Position numbers and translations under genes: made by a program. A DNA stretch of 64,000 nt from positions 1 to 64,000 of the forward strand of contig NZ_CP035000.1 in the NCBI RefSeq assembly GCF_002531755.2. The letters run 5' to 3'. Under the pieces are notes generated by a model that saw nothing but the letters and a program-made list of their open reading frames with translations, did not search any database and was not told the origin of the DNA. The DNA comes from Rhizobium acidisoli (GTDB taxonomy: Bacteria > Pseudomonadota > Alphaproteobacteria > Rhizobiales > Rhizobiaceae). Positions within the stretch are counted from its first letter, which is position 1; each line of letters starts with the position of its first letter. This document shows, in pieces, positions 45,670 through 54,891 of this stretch.

Positions 45670-46158
45670 TTTTCTTCTCCTCTTTGTCCCTCCGACACGG
45701 AGGGTCACCCATCTGCCGGCGCGAAGACCGGCGGCTGCAAGGGCGCGGCGGGAACTCGAGAGAGATTGTGAGGATGTCTGCGGCGAAGCTTCCCTTGCGG
45801 CCGCCGGGTCGCAAGCGCAACCGCGTCAGGGATGGAGGCTCGGGTGAAGTCCTGCCATGACGGGCTTCAGCATGCTGACAGCCCGGGCCCCTAGGCGACG
45901 CCCCAAATTTCAAGTTTTGGTTATAGGAGACGGAGCGCTGGAACCTCTTCAGTTGGGGCATCGAAAGAACGGCTGGCGCGAGTCACCGCAAAACGTTGGC
46001 CGACGATCGCAGCTTGTCGATGATCCACGCTTGGACAGCAGCTTGCTTGCCAGCGCCCACGCGTACGGAACGACTATCTGACGAGATAGGATTGATGGAG
46101 TTTGCGATGCGCTGCATTGCTATCAACTATCAACCGTAATCCTTTGACGGATGGAGAC
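45670..46158. other. Gap without a gene
   Basis: 489 bp. It contains the leader of the TOPRIM gene and, near 45888-45925, GGGCCCCTAGGCG followed by CCCCAAATTTCAAGTTTTGG, an inverted sequence of unknown meaning. No gene is supported. Confidence 0.35.
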
Positions 46159-46611
46159 ATGGCCATGGCAGAACCATCGATGGCTGTTGGCATTCCCGAG
46201 GATATCAGGGCAGACGTCCAGTCGGCGGCGGACCGCGAGGGCCTGCGGGTGGCAGAATGGATCAGCCGTGCGCTCAGGCGCGAGATCGCTCACCAGCCCT
46301 GGAATTTTGAACCGCAGTGGCCAACCCTGGGATGCGCCACCTGGCGGCGCGGGCCAATGTGCCGATTGTTGGCTTCCACACCCAAAACATCGACATTGGC
46401 ATTGCCCAGCACGTCAAGAGGCGAGACTTTCGCATCTCCAACTGGCCCAACTGTCGCATACGCATTATGGAGCACAGGCTACCAACCAGGCAACCGTGCG
46501 GCGCACCGCGTGAATGCAGACACAACTTCATGCTGTTGTCTTGTTCTCACGCAGCATCGCGCCTTCGGAGCGCAAACTCGACCGGGCGGCACGGCTTGTC
46601 GTCTGATTTAG
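46159..46611 (+). pseudogene. Small CopG/RHH-like protein gene interrupted by an IS relic
   Basis: Residues 1-~52 from ATG 46159 (MAEPSMAVGIPEDIRADVQS, then AADREGLRVAEWISRALRRE) look like a short ribbon-helix-helix or Arc-type DNA-binding segment of a plasmid protein. From about 46310 the frame runs through unrelated DNA and then through the reversed IS end at 46389-46476, so the C-terminal ~100 codons are not native. The original protein probably was ~60-100 residues. It may have been a plasmid regulator or antitoxin-like protein; this is not certain. Confidence 0.5.
46389..46476 (-). mobile_element. Relic of an element A-like IS left end
   Basis: Read on the minus strand, the sequence starts TGTGCTCCATAATGCG at 46476 and continues TATGCGACAGTTGGGCCAGT, TGGAGATGCGAAAGTCTCGC and GACGTGCTGGGCAATGCCAA. 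It matches the first ~90 bp of elements A and C. No transposase or right end accompanies it. Confidence 0.8.
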
Positions 46612-47633
46612 TCCTGATTCGCAGCCACCGGCAAACTACCTTCGTTCGAATGGCGGGTTTCGGTCTGCCGGGCGGCGGAGATAACGCGGCGCTTTGCGCG
46701 GATGGCATGCCATTGCTGGTCGATCAGGACGCCGATGAGGATCACGCCGCCCATGACGGCGAAATTCAGCGATGACGGGATGCCAAGCAGATTGACGAGA
46801 TTCTGCAGCTCCTGGAGCAGGACCGTGCCGAGCACGACGCCGACGATCGAGCCCTCGCCGCCGCGCAGCGAAAAGCCGCCGAGGACGGCGGCGGCAATCG
46901 CGTAGAGTTCGTAGAACTGGCCATGGCTCGCCGGCGAGATCGAGCGTGTGTACATGGCGAAATAAATCGCCGAAAGCGCCGTCAGCAGGCCGCAGATGAC
47001 ATAGGCCGACATGATCATGCGGCCGGTGCGGATACCGGAATAGCGGGCCGCTTCCTCATTCTTGCCGATCGCGTAAAGATAACGCCCGAAGACCGAGCGA
47101 TGCAGCATGATCCACATGACAACGGCAATGATAACGAGTGCGATGAAGGAGTTGGGAACGCCGTAGAACCGTCCGGCGGTCAGAAATTCGAGCTCCGGAA
47201 AATTCTGGCCAAATGCAAAGCCCGCCGTCCCGTCGGCGGTGTAGAAGCGCGCTGCCCCGCGATAAATCAGCAGGCCGCAGAGGGTGACGACGAAGGGCTG
47301 CAGGTTGAGCCGGGTGATCAGCCAGCCGTGCACGGCGCCGATGACCGCGCCAAGCGCGAGAATAAGCGGCAGCGCCAGCATCCAGGACATATCCTGGACC
47401 GCGATGAAATCGACGAACAACACGCCGAGAAGTGCGACGAGCGAGCCGACGGAAAGCTCGATACCGCCGGTAATGATGACAAAGGCCTGGCCGATCGACA
47501 GGATGCCGAACAGGCCGATCAGGTTGGCGGTGTTGGCCAGGTTGATCGGCAGCAGGAAGCGCGGATTGATGATGGCGACGACGATGCCGACGACGACGAT
47601 CAAAAGCAGCAGTCCAAGATCTTTTTTGACCAT
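46608..47633 (-). CDS. Sugar ABC permease, RbsC type
   Basis: 341-residue inner-membrane permease of a ribose/monosaccharide-type importer. The start MVKKDLGLLLLIVVVGIVVA is a signal-anchor-like first helix. Conserved segments: NLIGLFGILSIGQAFVIITG then GIELSVGSLVAL (the family G-G-I-D/E-L-S-V-G motif), LVTLCGLLIYRGAARFYTAD, YAIGKNEEAARYSGI and VLGGFSLRGGEGSIVGVVLG. ATG 47633 follows ATTCGAGATCC-type upstream bases with GGGGAATGGATC nearby; the site is moderate. It is the last gene of a binding protein-ATPase-permease operon, 41 bp after the ATPase gene. Confidence 0.92.
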   Translation of the reverse strand: MVKKDLGLLLLIVVVGIVVAIINPRFLLPINLANTANLIGLFGILSIGQAFVIITGGIELSVGSLVALLGVLFVDFIAVQDMSWMLALPLILALGAVIGAVHGWLITRLNLQPFVVTLCGLLIYRGAARFYTADGTAGFAFGQNFPELEFLTAGRFYGVPNSFIALVIIAVVMWIMLHRSVFGRYLYAIGKNEEAARYSGIRTGRMIMSAYVICGLLTALSAIYFAMYTRSISPASHGQFYELYAIAAAVLGGFSLRGGEGSIVGVVLGTVLLQELQNLVNLLGIPSSLNFAVMGGVILIGVLIDQQWHAIRAKRRVISAARQTETRHSNEGSLPVAANQD

Positions 47634-47674
47634 TCGAGATCCATTCCCCGATACTTGTCTATTGGCCGCAGCCG

Positions 47675-49216
47675 CTATTTTACGCTTTTGCCGACAGCAA
47701 GCAAAAGGACGCTTTCCTGGCTGAATTCGTCCTCTTCCAATATGCCGGCGATCTGGCCCTCGTGCATGACGGCGATGCGGTCGGAAACGCCGATCACCTC
47801 TTCCATGTCGCTGGAGATCATCAGGACCGCGACCCCGGCATCGGCAAGCGCTCGCATCAGGCCGTAAATCTCGTTCTTGGCGCCGATATCGATGCCGCGA
47901 GTCGGCTCGTCGAAGATCATCACCCTCGGGCTCATCGACAGCCATTTGGCCAGCACCACCTTCTGCTGGTTGCCGCCGGACAGAGTGCCGGTTCGCGTCG
48001 AAACGGAAGGCGCCTTAATTGCCAGGCGAAGGCGCTGCTTTTCGGCCGCCGCCGTCTCCCGTTCGGCAGAAAGCATGAAGCGGCTGGAAAGCTTCGGAAG
48101 ATCGGCAAGGGTGATATTCTGGGCGATCGGGAAATCGAGAAGAATGCCGTTGCGCTTGCGATCCTCCGGCACCAGGAAAATGCCGCGATCAACGGCGTCG
48201 CGGGCGGAACGGACGGAAATTTCCTGCCCGTCCTGCAGGATGCTTCCGCCATAGCTCCGGTCGATGCCGAAGAAGACCCTTGCAAGCTCGGTACGGCCGG
48301 ACCCGACGAGGCCCGCAAGCCCCATGATTTCTCCATAGCGGATTTCCAGATCGACGGGACGGCCGGGATAGGCCTCGGTGCGCACGCCGCTTGCCTTCAG
48401 CGCCACCGAGCCCGGCGAGCGCTGCGGTTTTGCGGTCCGGGCCGCAAGCACCCTGCCGATCATCAGCTTGACCATCTGATCGTGGCCGATGTCTTTCCTG
48501 GCGAGCGTGCCGACAAGCGTGCCGTCGCGCAGCACGACGACCCGGTCTGCGACGCGCTCAACCTCGTGGAGGCGATGCGAGATGAAAATGACGCTGATGC
48601 CATCGGCTTTCAGCAATTTGATAATGCTGAGCAGCCGCTCGGTTTCGTCCAGCGGCAGGCTGGAAGTGGGCTCGTCGAAGATAACGAGCCTGGCGTTGAT
48701 GGACAGCGCCTTGGCGATTTCCACCATCTGCTGCTCGGCAAGGGAAAGCGACGCCACCGGCGTGTCGGCGGAAAAATGCGCGCCTACGCGCTTCAGGAGC
48801 GGCTTCGCCATGCCTCGCAGCCGATCGCGATCGACGAGCTTGAAAGGTCCGGCCTTCAGCGGCTCGCGGCCGAGGAAAATATTGGCCGCCACGTCGAGAT
48901 TGTCGAAGAGATTGAGTTCCTGATGCACGAAGGCGATGCCGGATGAAATGCTCGACTCCACCGTGAGACGACGATGCTCGGCCCCGTCGAGGAGGATCGT
49001 GCCTCGGTCGGGCCCGATCACGCCGCCAAGAATCTTCATCAGCGTCGATTTTCCAGCCCCGTTCTCGCCGACGAGGCCGATAACCTCCCCGGGCATGATG
49101 TCGATCGACAGGCCCTCGAGCGCAACGACGCCCGGATAGGTCTTGCCGACGCCGGAAAGCGACAGGAACGGCGTTGCGGGCGGGTCCGGTGACGGAATGT
49201 CGGAGCTATGGTTCAT
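47675..49216 (-). CDS. Sugar ABC ATPase, RbsA/MglA type (two ATPase cassettes)
   Basis: 513-residue cytoplasmic ATPase with two nucleotide-binding halves, the RbsA layout. Half 1: Walker A GLVGENGAGKSTLMK, Q-loop FVHQELNLFDNLDVAANIFL, signature SLSLAEQQMVEIAKALS, Walker B LVIFDEPTSSLP, switch FISHRLHEV. Half 2 is degenerate at Walker A (GLAGLVGSGRTELARVFFG) with signature LSGGNQQKVVLAKWL, Walker B VMIFDEPTRGIDIGAKNEIY and SSDMEEVIGVSDRI. ATG 49216 (MNHSSDIPSPDPPATPF) is preferred over an upstream in-frame codon. A hairpin separates it from the binding-protein gene. Confidence 0.93.
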   Translation of the reverse strand: MNHSSDIPSPDPPATPFLSLSGVGKTYPGVVALEGLSIDIMPGEVIGLVGENGAGKSTLMKILGGVIGPDRGTILLDGAEHRRLTVESSISSGIAFVHQELNLFDNLDVAANIFLGREPLKAGPFKLVDRDRLRGMAKPLLKRVGAHFSADTPVASLSLAEQQMVEIAKALSINARLVIFDEPTSSLPLDETERLLSIIKLLKADGISVIFISHRLHEVERVADRVVVLRDGTLVGTLARKDIGHDQMVKLMIGRVLAARTAKPQRSPGSVALKASGVRTEAYPGRPVDLEIRYGEIMGLAGLVGSGRTELARVFFGIDRSYGGSILQDGQEISVRSARDAVDRGIFLVPEDRKRNGILLDFPIAQNITLADLPKLSSRFMLSAERETAAAEKQRLRLAIKAPSVSTRTGTLSGGNQQKVVLAKWLSMSPRVMIFDEPTRGIDIGAKNEIYGLMRALADAGVAVLMISSDMEEVIGVSDRIAVMHEGQIAGILEEDEFSQESVLLLAVGKSVK

Positions 49217-49265
49217 CGCCTGTCCATGGCTGCTGCTCTCATGCTGTGTCGGCACAAAGTGTGCG

Positions 49266-49295
49266 TCGCGGCGGCGGCAAGCACCGCTGCCGCGA
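49266..49295 (-). other. Hairpin between binding-protein and ATPase genes
   Basis: TCGCGGCGGCGG / CCGCTGCCGCGA with a short CAAGCA loop (one G-U pair). No U-tract. It probably adjusts the ratio of binding protein to ATPase mRNA. Confidence 0.5.
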
Positions 49296-49301
49296 AAGAG
49301 A

Positions 49302-50264
49302 TTATTTTCCAGCCATGGCCTTCAGGCTGGCGGCATATTTGTCAACGTCATCCTTACCGATGATCACCGTCGGGATGATGATCAGGCCGTTGCTGGGAAC
49401 GCCTGATTTGTCGCCCTTGAGATAGGCGGCCATCAGCTTCATGCCCTGATAGGCCCACTCGAACGGCTGCTGCACGACGGTCGCTGCGATCGTGCCTTCC
49501 TTGACGCCGCCGAGCGTGATCGGATCGTCATCGAAGCCGACGACGGTGATCTGGCCGAGTTTGCCGGCGTCGCGCAGCGCCTCGTAGATGCGCGGCGTAT
49601 TGTAGGAATAGAAGCCGACCATGCAGGTGACATCGGGGCTGGCCACCAGCGCGTCCTCGACGTTCTTCTTTGCGCGCGTCTGGTCGATATCGTCGCCGCG
49701 GACATCCGCCAGCTCGATCTTCGTGCCCTTCAGGCCGTCCTTCATGCCCTGGATGCGTTCCTTGGCATTGTCGGCGCCGAGCAGGCCGACGAAGCCGATG
49801 CACTTGCCGCCGTCCGGCATCGCCTTCTTGGCGATTTCGGCGGCCTGCATCCCGGCGTCGACATTGGACGAGCCGATATAGGCGACGCGGTTGGTCTGCG
49901 GCGCGTCGCTGTCGGTCGTGAAGAGAGCGGTCTGCGAGCCGATCTTATTCAGGCCGTCCGTCTGGGTCTTGGGATCGACGGCGGAGACCATGATCCCCTT
50001 GACGCCGGCGCTGACGAGATCTTCCATGAGACGCTGCTGAATGGCGACGGCCGCCTGCTCAGGATATTTCAGTTCCATCTGGTAGTCCGGCATTTCGGCC
50101 TGAGCCTTCTTCACCCCCGCCTCTGCGGCCTTCCAGAAATCGGACGCTCCGTTGACGACGAAGGCAAGTGTCGGCTTGTCGGCGGCATGCGATACGGCAG
50201 CCGGCGCCGCGCTCAGCATCAAACCGGCGAAGAACAGGGCTGCATTGCGTTTCAGCTGTTTCAT
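49302..50264 (-). CDS. Sugar ABC periplasmic binding protein, RbsB type
   Basis: 320-residue periplasmic protein. Signal peptide: MKQLKRNAALFFAGLMLSAA then PAAVSHA before ADKPTL. Mature part: LAFVVNGASDFWKAAEAGVK (family N-terminal strand with sugar-contacting Phe/Trp), KYPEQAAVAIQQRLMEDLVS, GIMVSAVDPKTQTDGLNKIG, LFTTDSDAPQTNRVAYIGSS, CIGFVGLLGADNAKERIQGM and VVGFDDDPITLGGVKEGTIA. GGGAGG lies seven bases before the ATG. It is the first gene of the operon, divergent from a LacI-family regulator that probably controls it. Confidence 0.94.
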   Translation of the reverse strand: MKQLKRNAALFFAGLMLSAAPAAVSHAADKPTLAFVVNGASDFWKAAEAGVKKAQAEMPDYQMELKYPEQAAVAIQQRLMEDLVSAGVKGIMVSAVDPKTQTDGLNKIGSQTALFTTDSDAPQTNRVAYIGSSNVDAGMQAAEIAKKAMPDGGKCIGFVGLLGADNAKERIQGMKDGLKGTKIELADVRGDDIDQTRAKKNVEDALVASPDVTCMVGFYSYNTPRIYEALRDAGKLGQITVVGFDDDPITLGGVKEGTIAATVVQQPFEWAYQGMKLMAAYLKGDKSGVPSNGLIIIPTVIIGKDDVDKYAASLKAMAGK

Positions 50265-50591
50265 AATACACCTCCCGAGGGGCCGCAGTCGCATGGGCCC
50301 GTTTTCGACTTACGGCCGGCCGGATGCGCCCCCTCCCAGGGCCGTCGCGCAGCGACGAATGGCATTGGTTCCGATCGCTCCGTGACGGTATAGAAGAATT
50401 TTAATTAGTAAATAGTATTATCAATGCGGATCAAAACATTTCATCATGCACCGACCAGAATGCAATTTTGTACTGGCAATCTCCAGCAACTGCCGGCATT
50501 GCAGCAAAGTGATGCAATTGCCAACGCTTTCAGATAGATGCTAATACTCATTACCAAATCAGCAAATCCAAGCAGAGACAAGCTTTCCCGA
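50265..50591. promoter_or_regulatory. Divergent control region, RbsB-type operon / LacI regulator
   Basis: 327 bp. The centre (50385-50545) is AT-rich and contains AGTATTA (50414-50420) and TAATACT (50542-50548), inverted copies 120 bp apart, and several ATGCAATTGC-like palindromic bits (GCAATTGC at 50514-50521). Which of these is the LacI operator is not decidable by eye. Confidence 0.5.
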
Positions 50592-51701
50592 ATGCGACAA
50601 GCCAAGAGCCCAAAGAGCAATAAGCCGGCCGCGGACAAGCCTGCCCGCGTGACGATGATGGATATCGCCGCCGCGGCCGGCTGCTCGCAGGCGGCCGTCT
50701 CCTTCGTTCTCAACCACACACCCGGCACCCGTATCTCGCAGCAGACCCGCGACCGCGTATGGGAGGCGGCACGGGCGCTTGGCTATACCGGGACGACTTA
50801 TACGGCGAAGGCCTCTTATTCGGGGCTGGACAACGTGATCGGTTTCGCCGTGGATCAGCTTGCCACCAGCCCGGAAGCGATCGTTGCGATCGAAGGGGCG
50901 CGGCAAGCCTCCTGGAACGCCGGCAATGTCTTGTTAGTCGCCCAGACGCTCAGTGATCCTGTCATGGAGCCGAAAGCCATCAAGGCGTTGACGAGCGGCG
51001 GCATATCGGCGCTCATCTATATGACGATCTATACCCGCCAGATCGAGCTTCCCTCCTATATCGGCAAGCTCAACATCCCGACGGTCCTCTTGAATTGCTA
51101 TACGGCGGACCATGCTTTTCCAGCCGTCGTGCCAAGCGAGATCGCCGGAGGGCAGAGTTCCACGCGGCATCTGATCACGCACGGGCACCATCGCATCGCG
51201 ACGATCACCGGCGAAATCTGGATGCAGGCTGCACAGGACCGGCTGACGGGATATCGCCGGGCGCTCGCGACCGCCGATATCCCCTTCGATCCGGAATTGG
51301 TCATCGAAGGCGACTGGTCGGCCGGTGCCGGTTATGCCGCCACGATGAAACTGCTTGCTCTGAAAGAGCCGCCGACCGCGATCTTCTGCCAGAACGACCG
51401 CACGGCGATCGGCTGCTACGAAGCGCTCAAGGATGCGGGACTTCGCATTCCCCAGGACATGTCGGTGGTGGGTTATGACGACGAGGAAATTTCACGCCAC
51501 CTCGTCCCCCCGCTGACCACATCGGTCCTACCCCATCTTGCCATGGGCCAATGGGCGATCGAACATCTCAACCCGGAAACCATGCCCGGCAAGCGCTATC
51601 CGATCGCCAAGCTCGAATGCTCGCTCGTCAAGCGCCATTCCGTCGCCGCGCCGCGGGCCGCGGCGCAGCAGATCCTCGATGGCGTTCACGCCTCGCCGTA
51701 G
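50592..51701 (+). CDS. LacI-family transcriptional regulator
   Basis: 369-residue regulator. The start MRQAKSPKSNKPAADKPARV precedes a LacI helix-turn-helix: TMMDIAAAAGCSQAAVSFVL then NHTPGTRISQQTRDRVWEAA and RALGYTGTTYTAK (hinge). The C-terminal periplasmic-binding-like domain has NVIGFAVDQLATSPEAIVAI, FPAVVPSEIAGGQSSTRHLI (ligand contact), DRLTGYRRALATADI, FCQNDRTAIGCYEALKDAGL and DMSVVGYDDEEISRHLVPPL. ATG 50592 is chosen at the start of the basic tail. It probably represses the divergent RbsBAC-type operon until a sugar binds. Confidence 0.92.
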   Translation: MRQAKSPKSNKPAADKPARVTMMDIAAAAGCSQAAVSFVLNHTPGTRISQQTRDRVWEAARALGYTGTTYTAKASYSGLDNVIGFAVDQLATSPEAIVAIEGARQASWNAGNVLLVAQTLSDPVMEPKAIKALTSGGISALIYMTIYTRQIELPSYIGKLNIPTVLLNCYTADHAFPAVVPSEIAGGQSSTRHLITHGHHRIATITGEIWMQAAQDRLTGYRRALATADIPFDPELVIEGDWSAGAGYAATMKLLALKEPPTAIFCQNDRTAIGCYEALKDAGLRIPQDMSVVGYDDEEISRHLVPPLTTSVLPHLAMGQWAIEHLNPETMPGKRYPIAKLECSLVKRHSVAAPRAAAQQILDGVHASP

Positions 51702-51861
51702 GATCGTCTCGCACCGCGGCCCTGTATCGGTCACTCAGGAACGGCCAGCCGACCATACTTCGCCTAGGCCGTGCCGCAGTCGTTCCACGAATACGGAACC
51801 ATCTCCTGCCGCGGCGGTTTGGTAGGCACTCTCCAAGCACTTTGCCCCATGGAGCATGCTC

Positions 51862-52299
51862 ATGGCTATACTTTCCTCCAGGGATAGAGACGCGGCCGCC
51901 TACCCGCTACAGTCGCTCTTTGTGCCTTTTCCCTTCGTCTGCTTTACGCTCGCACTCGCGACCGATATCGCTTTCTGGCAGAGCGGCAATTTGATGTGGC
52001 AGAATTTTTCCGCTTGGCTGCTATTCGCCGGACTGGTGTTCGGTGGGTTTGCGATTCTGGCCGGATTAATGGATCTGCTGCGTCCGCGCACCCGCCCGCT
52101 GCGGCCTCCCGTCCTGTCTGCCCTCCTCTACCTGATCATACTGGCACTCGCCTTTGCCAATAGCCTTGTCCATGCGGGCGACGGTTGGACGGCCGTGGTG
52201 CCTTATGGACTGATGCTCTCGGCTGCGACTTTTCTGTTCTGCCTCGGGGCTGCAGCCGTTTCTGCCCACAAATATGCCAGACTGGCCTGGAGGATATGA
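51862..52299 (+). CDS. DUF2231-family inner-membrane protein
   Basis: 145-residue membrane protein with four predicted helices: FVPFPFVCFTLALATDIAFW, FSAWLLFAGLVFGGFAILAG, LSALLYLIILALAFANSLVH and PYGLMLSAATFLFCLGAAAV. This fits DUF2231, small four-helix proteins often encoded with PQQ- or haem-dependent oxidoreductases. ATG 51862 has GGAG upstream. Its stop overlaps the next gene (ATATGATGATG), so the two are translated together. The likely role is to anchor or pass electrons from the exported dehydrogenase; the LacI gene 160 bp upstream may be unrelated. Confidence 0.82.
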   Translation: MAILSSRDRDAAAYPLQSLFVPFPFVCFTLALATDIAFWQSGNLMWQNFSAWLLFAGLVFGGFAILAGLMDLLRPRTRPLRPPVLSALLYLIILALAFANSLVHAGDGWTAVVPYGLMLSAATFLFCLGAAAVSAHKYARLAWRI

Positions 52300-52301
52300 T
52301 G

Positions 52302-53789
52302 ATGAAGCCCCAGATCCTCGGCGCTTCCGTTCTGTCGTTATCAGTGGCCGTGAGCCTTGCGGCTTACGCGCAGAGCGGAAATTTTGATATTTCTCAGCAA
52401 ATCGGACCAAACCCGGTCCTCCCGGATCCGGCTTTCTCCCTGCTTCCGGACCTGAAGGTGGCGGAGGTCGTCGGGTGGAAGGATGGCGAGGCGCCGGCCG
52501 CGCCGGAAGGCTTGACGGTCACGGCCTATGCCAAGGGCCTCGCCAACCCTCGGACGGTCCATACCTTGCCGAATGGCGACGTGCTGGTGATCCAGTCCCG
52601 CGGACCGTCTGTCGAACCGACCTCACGGCCGAAGGATTTCATCCGTGGCTGGATCATGTCCATCTCCCATGGCGATGTTGGTGAGAAGAAAGAAAGCAAC
52701 ATCATCACATTGCTGCGTGACACCAACCGCGACGGCACGGTGGACGAGACGCACGATCTCCTGAAGAAGCTGGATTCGCCGTTCGGCGTGGCGTGGATCG
52801 ACAACACTCTTTATGTCGCTTCAACAGGTGCCATCCTCGCCTACCCCTACGAACTTGGGCAGAATGAAATCTCAGCCCAACCGAAGCTCCTGACCCCGCT
52901 TCCAGGTGGTCCGATCGATCACCATTGGACAAAGGATCTGGCGCTCAGTCCGGATGGGAAAATGCTTTACGTCTCGGTCGGCTCTAACTCAAACATTGTC
53001 GAGAACGGCCTTGAAGCCGAGAAGGGACGCGCGGCGATCTGGCAGGTCGATCGACAAAGCGGCGCAGCGCGCGTCTTCGCTTCCGGTTTGCGCAATCCGA
53101 ACGGCCTGACCTTCAACCCCGAGACGGGCGCGCTGTGGACCGTCGTCAACGAGCGGGACGAACTTGGTCCGAACCTTGTTCCTGATTACATGACCTCGGT
53201 GAAGGAAGACGGCTTCTACGGCTGGCCTTGGAGCTATTATGGCAAACATATCGATGCGCGTGTGCATCCGCCGCGGCCGGACATGGTCGATAAGGCGATC
53301 CCGCCGGACTATGCTCTGTCAAGCCACGTCGCGGCGCTCGGACTGACCTTCTCGATGAATTCGGCGCTTCCAACCGCCTATGCCAATGGCGCCTTCATCG
53401 GCGAGCACGGCAGTTGGAACAGGGACAGCTTCAACGGCTACAAGGTAGTATACGTGCCATTCGAAAACGGCAAGCCATCCGGCAAGGCGCAGGATGTGGT
53501 AACGGGCTTCATCCAGGGTGACCAGGCAAAAGGACGGCCGGTCGGCGTCGGGATCGATGGGACCGGAGCCCTCCTGGTTGCCGATGACGCCGGCAATACT
53601 GTCTGGCGCATTGCTTCCTCCGACGGCAAAATCTCGCCGCAGCCAATCGGCACGGACCAGCTGTCGGCAAATCCGCAGGCCTCGACTGATGCGACCGGCA
53701 ATCTGAAGCCGGGTATTGGAACAGAAAAGACGAGTTCGACAGCGCAATCTCCTGCGCAAATGCAGATCGCCCCCGCTTCAGGACCTTAG
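52302..53789 (+). CDS. L-sorbosone dehydrogenase-like (PQQ-dependent sugar dehydrogenase family) exported protein
   Basis: About 495-residue periplasmic beta-propeller protein. Signal peptide: LGASVLSLSVAVSLAAYAQS. Propeller motifs include ITLLRDTNRDGTVDETHDLL (a calcium-loop-like D-x-N-x-D), LALSPDGKMLYVSVGSNSNI, ASGLRNPNGLTFNPETGALW (family G-L-R-N-P motif), EDGFYGWPWSYYG, FIGEHGSWNRDSFNGYKVVY and RPVGVGIDGTGALLVADDAG. Relatives oxidise sorbosone or glucose with PQQ; no c-type haem site (CxxCH) is visible. Three consecutive ATG codons (52296-52304) can start; 52302 has the best spacing to GGAGG. The C-terminal ~50 residues are low-complexity. Confidence 0.85.
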   Translation: MKPQILGASVLSLSVAVSLAAYAQSGNFDISQQIGPNPVLPDPAFSLLPDLKVAEVVGWKDGEAPAAPEGLTVTAYAKGLANPRTVHTLPNGDVLVIQSRGPSVEPTSRPKDFIRGWIMSISHGDVGEKKESNIITLLRDTNRDGTVDETHDLLKKLDSPFGVAWIDNTLYVASTGAILAYPYELGQNEISAQPKLLTPLPGGPIDHHWTKDLALSPDGKMLYVSVGSNSNIVENGLEAEKGRAAIWQVDRQSGAARVFASGLRNPNGLTFNPETGALWTVVNERDELGPNLVPDYMTSVKEDGFYGWPWSYYGKHIDARVHPPRPDMVDKAIPPDYALSSHVAALGLTFSMNSALPTAYANGAFIGEHGSWNRDSFNGYKVVYVPFENGKPSGKAQDVVTGFIQGDQAKGRPVGVGIDGTGALLVADDAGNTVWRIASSDGKISPQPIGTDQLSANPQASTDATGNLKPGIGTEKTSSTAQSPAQMQIAPASGP

Positions 53790-53813
53790 AGCATGTCCGC
53801 TGATTTTCCGCTG

Positions 53814-53840
53814 GGCCGACAGATGAGGAGTCCGTCGGCC
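53814..53840 (+). terminator. Possible hairpin after the sorbosone dehydrogenase gene
   Basis: GGCCGAC (53814-53820) and GTCGGCC (53834-53840) can pair around a 13-base loop, 25 bases after the stop. No U-tract follows, so it is a weak terminator candidate. Confidence 0.35.
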
Positions 53841-53968
53841 GAACTACCCTAGCCGACCAAGATCGCAGCAAGATCCGCGGCGGTTCGTTCGTGAGCCCAG
53901 CCATGGAAAGTTTTCAATACGGGGCATTCCGAGTAACGGAGCCGATCGATGAAGTCTTACAGAGAGCG

Positions 53969-54874
53969 TCACCTGACGTCCAATCCGTCGACGGCAAACG
54001 CGATGCTGACCGCACGGTTCACAGCCGCAGCAAGAACCGACATGTGGGTCTGGCCGGCATAAAGTTCGAATTCGGCACGCAATCCGTCGGCCGTACTGCT
54101 CAATCGCTCCGCCATCTCCTGCGCAAGAAGGACCGTCCGCTCCGTCTTCCTCTTCTCCAGGCGTAGGGCGGCATCCTCGTTCCGATACTGAAAAGGGGCC
54201 AGCTCATCGCCTTCGTATTCCCCCGCGGATAAATGGAGGAAGGCGGCCTTTCCCGGAATGGGTTGACGCTGCGCCTCATTGTTGAGGATTTCACTGTTCT
54301 CCCAATAGATGGTCGGGCTGGCCGCGATCCAGTTGGCAAACAGACCCGGACGCTCGAACAGGGCATAAAGGGTAAAGAGGCCGCCGAAGGAATGGCCGAA
54401 AAGCGATCGGCGCTGCGGATCCGGGGTCACCATATCCGCGATCCGCGGTATCAACTCGGTCTCGATGAAATCCACCAGTTTGCCGGTCCCTCCGATGACC
54501 ACCGGCGGACCGCCCTCGACGAAGGGCGGATAGGATTTGATCGGTGGAGGACCGAGGTCCCAAGACCGGCGGAGCGCATCATAGGGCTCGTCGGTGGGAT
54601 AGCCGATCGCGGCGATCACCCCCCAACCGACATTCGTTCCCGTGGGATAAGGCGCCTGCGTGACAAGGCTGGCAGCCGCGAAGGGGAAAGTAGCGTTGCC
54701 GTCGGTCATCACCAGAAGCGGCCATCCTGCCGGCGGCGGCGTCTGCGCCGGAATGGACAGGAATATGCGATAGGGCTCGCCGCCTGCAGCTGGAGCCAGA
54801 TCAAAAAAGCAGGTTCCGGGCATTGAATAGGCGCGGACAGGATCAGTCATGAGAACGGTTTCTGATGTTTGCAT
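53969..54874 (-). CDS. Alpha/beta-hydrolase, siderophore-esterase (Fes/IroE/BesA) like
   Basis: 301-residue cytoplasmic or periplasmic esterase without a clear signal peptide. Key motifs: YRIFLSIPAQTPPPAGWPLL (esterase start), VVIGGTGKLVDFIETELIPR, the nucleophile elbow SLFGHSFGGLFTLYALFERP (Ser in G-H-S-F-G) and WIAASPTIYWENSEIL; a C-terminal His lies in YAGQTHMSVLAAAVNRAVSI. This matches the IroE/BesA-type esterase family, which cleaves trilactone siderophores, though many members act on other esters. ATG 54874 or 54850 could be the start. It ends the leftward operon that begins with the potassium channel gene. Confidence 0.75.
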   Translation of the reverse strand: MQTSETVLMTDPVRAYSMPGTCFFDLAPAAGGEPYRIFLSIPAQTPPPAGWPLLVMTDGNATFPFAAASLVTQAPYPTGTNVGWGVIAAIGYPTDEPYDALRRSWDLGPPPIKSYPPFVEGGPPVVIGGTGKLVDFIETELIPRIADMVTPDPQRRSLFGHSFGGLFTLYALFERPGLFANWIAASPTIYWENSEILNNEAQRQPIPGKAAFLHLSAGEYEGDELAPFQYRNEDAALRLEKRKTERTVLLAQEMAERLSSTADGLRAEFELYAGQTHMSVLAAAVNRAVSIAFAVDGLDVR

Positions 54875-54891
54875 AAGAGGATCTGTCCCTC

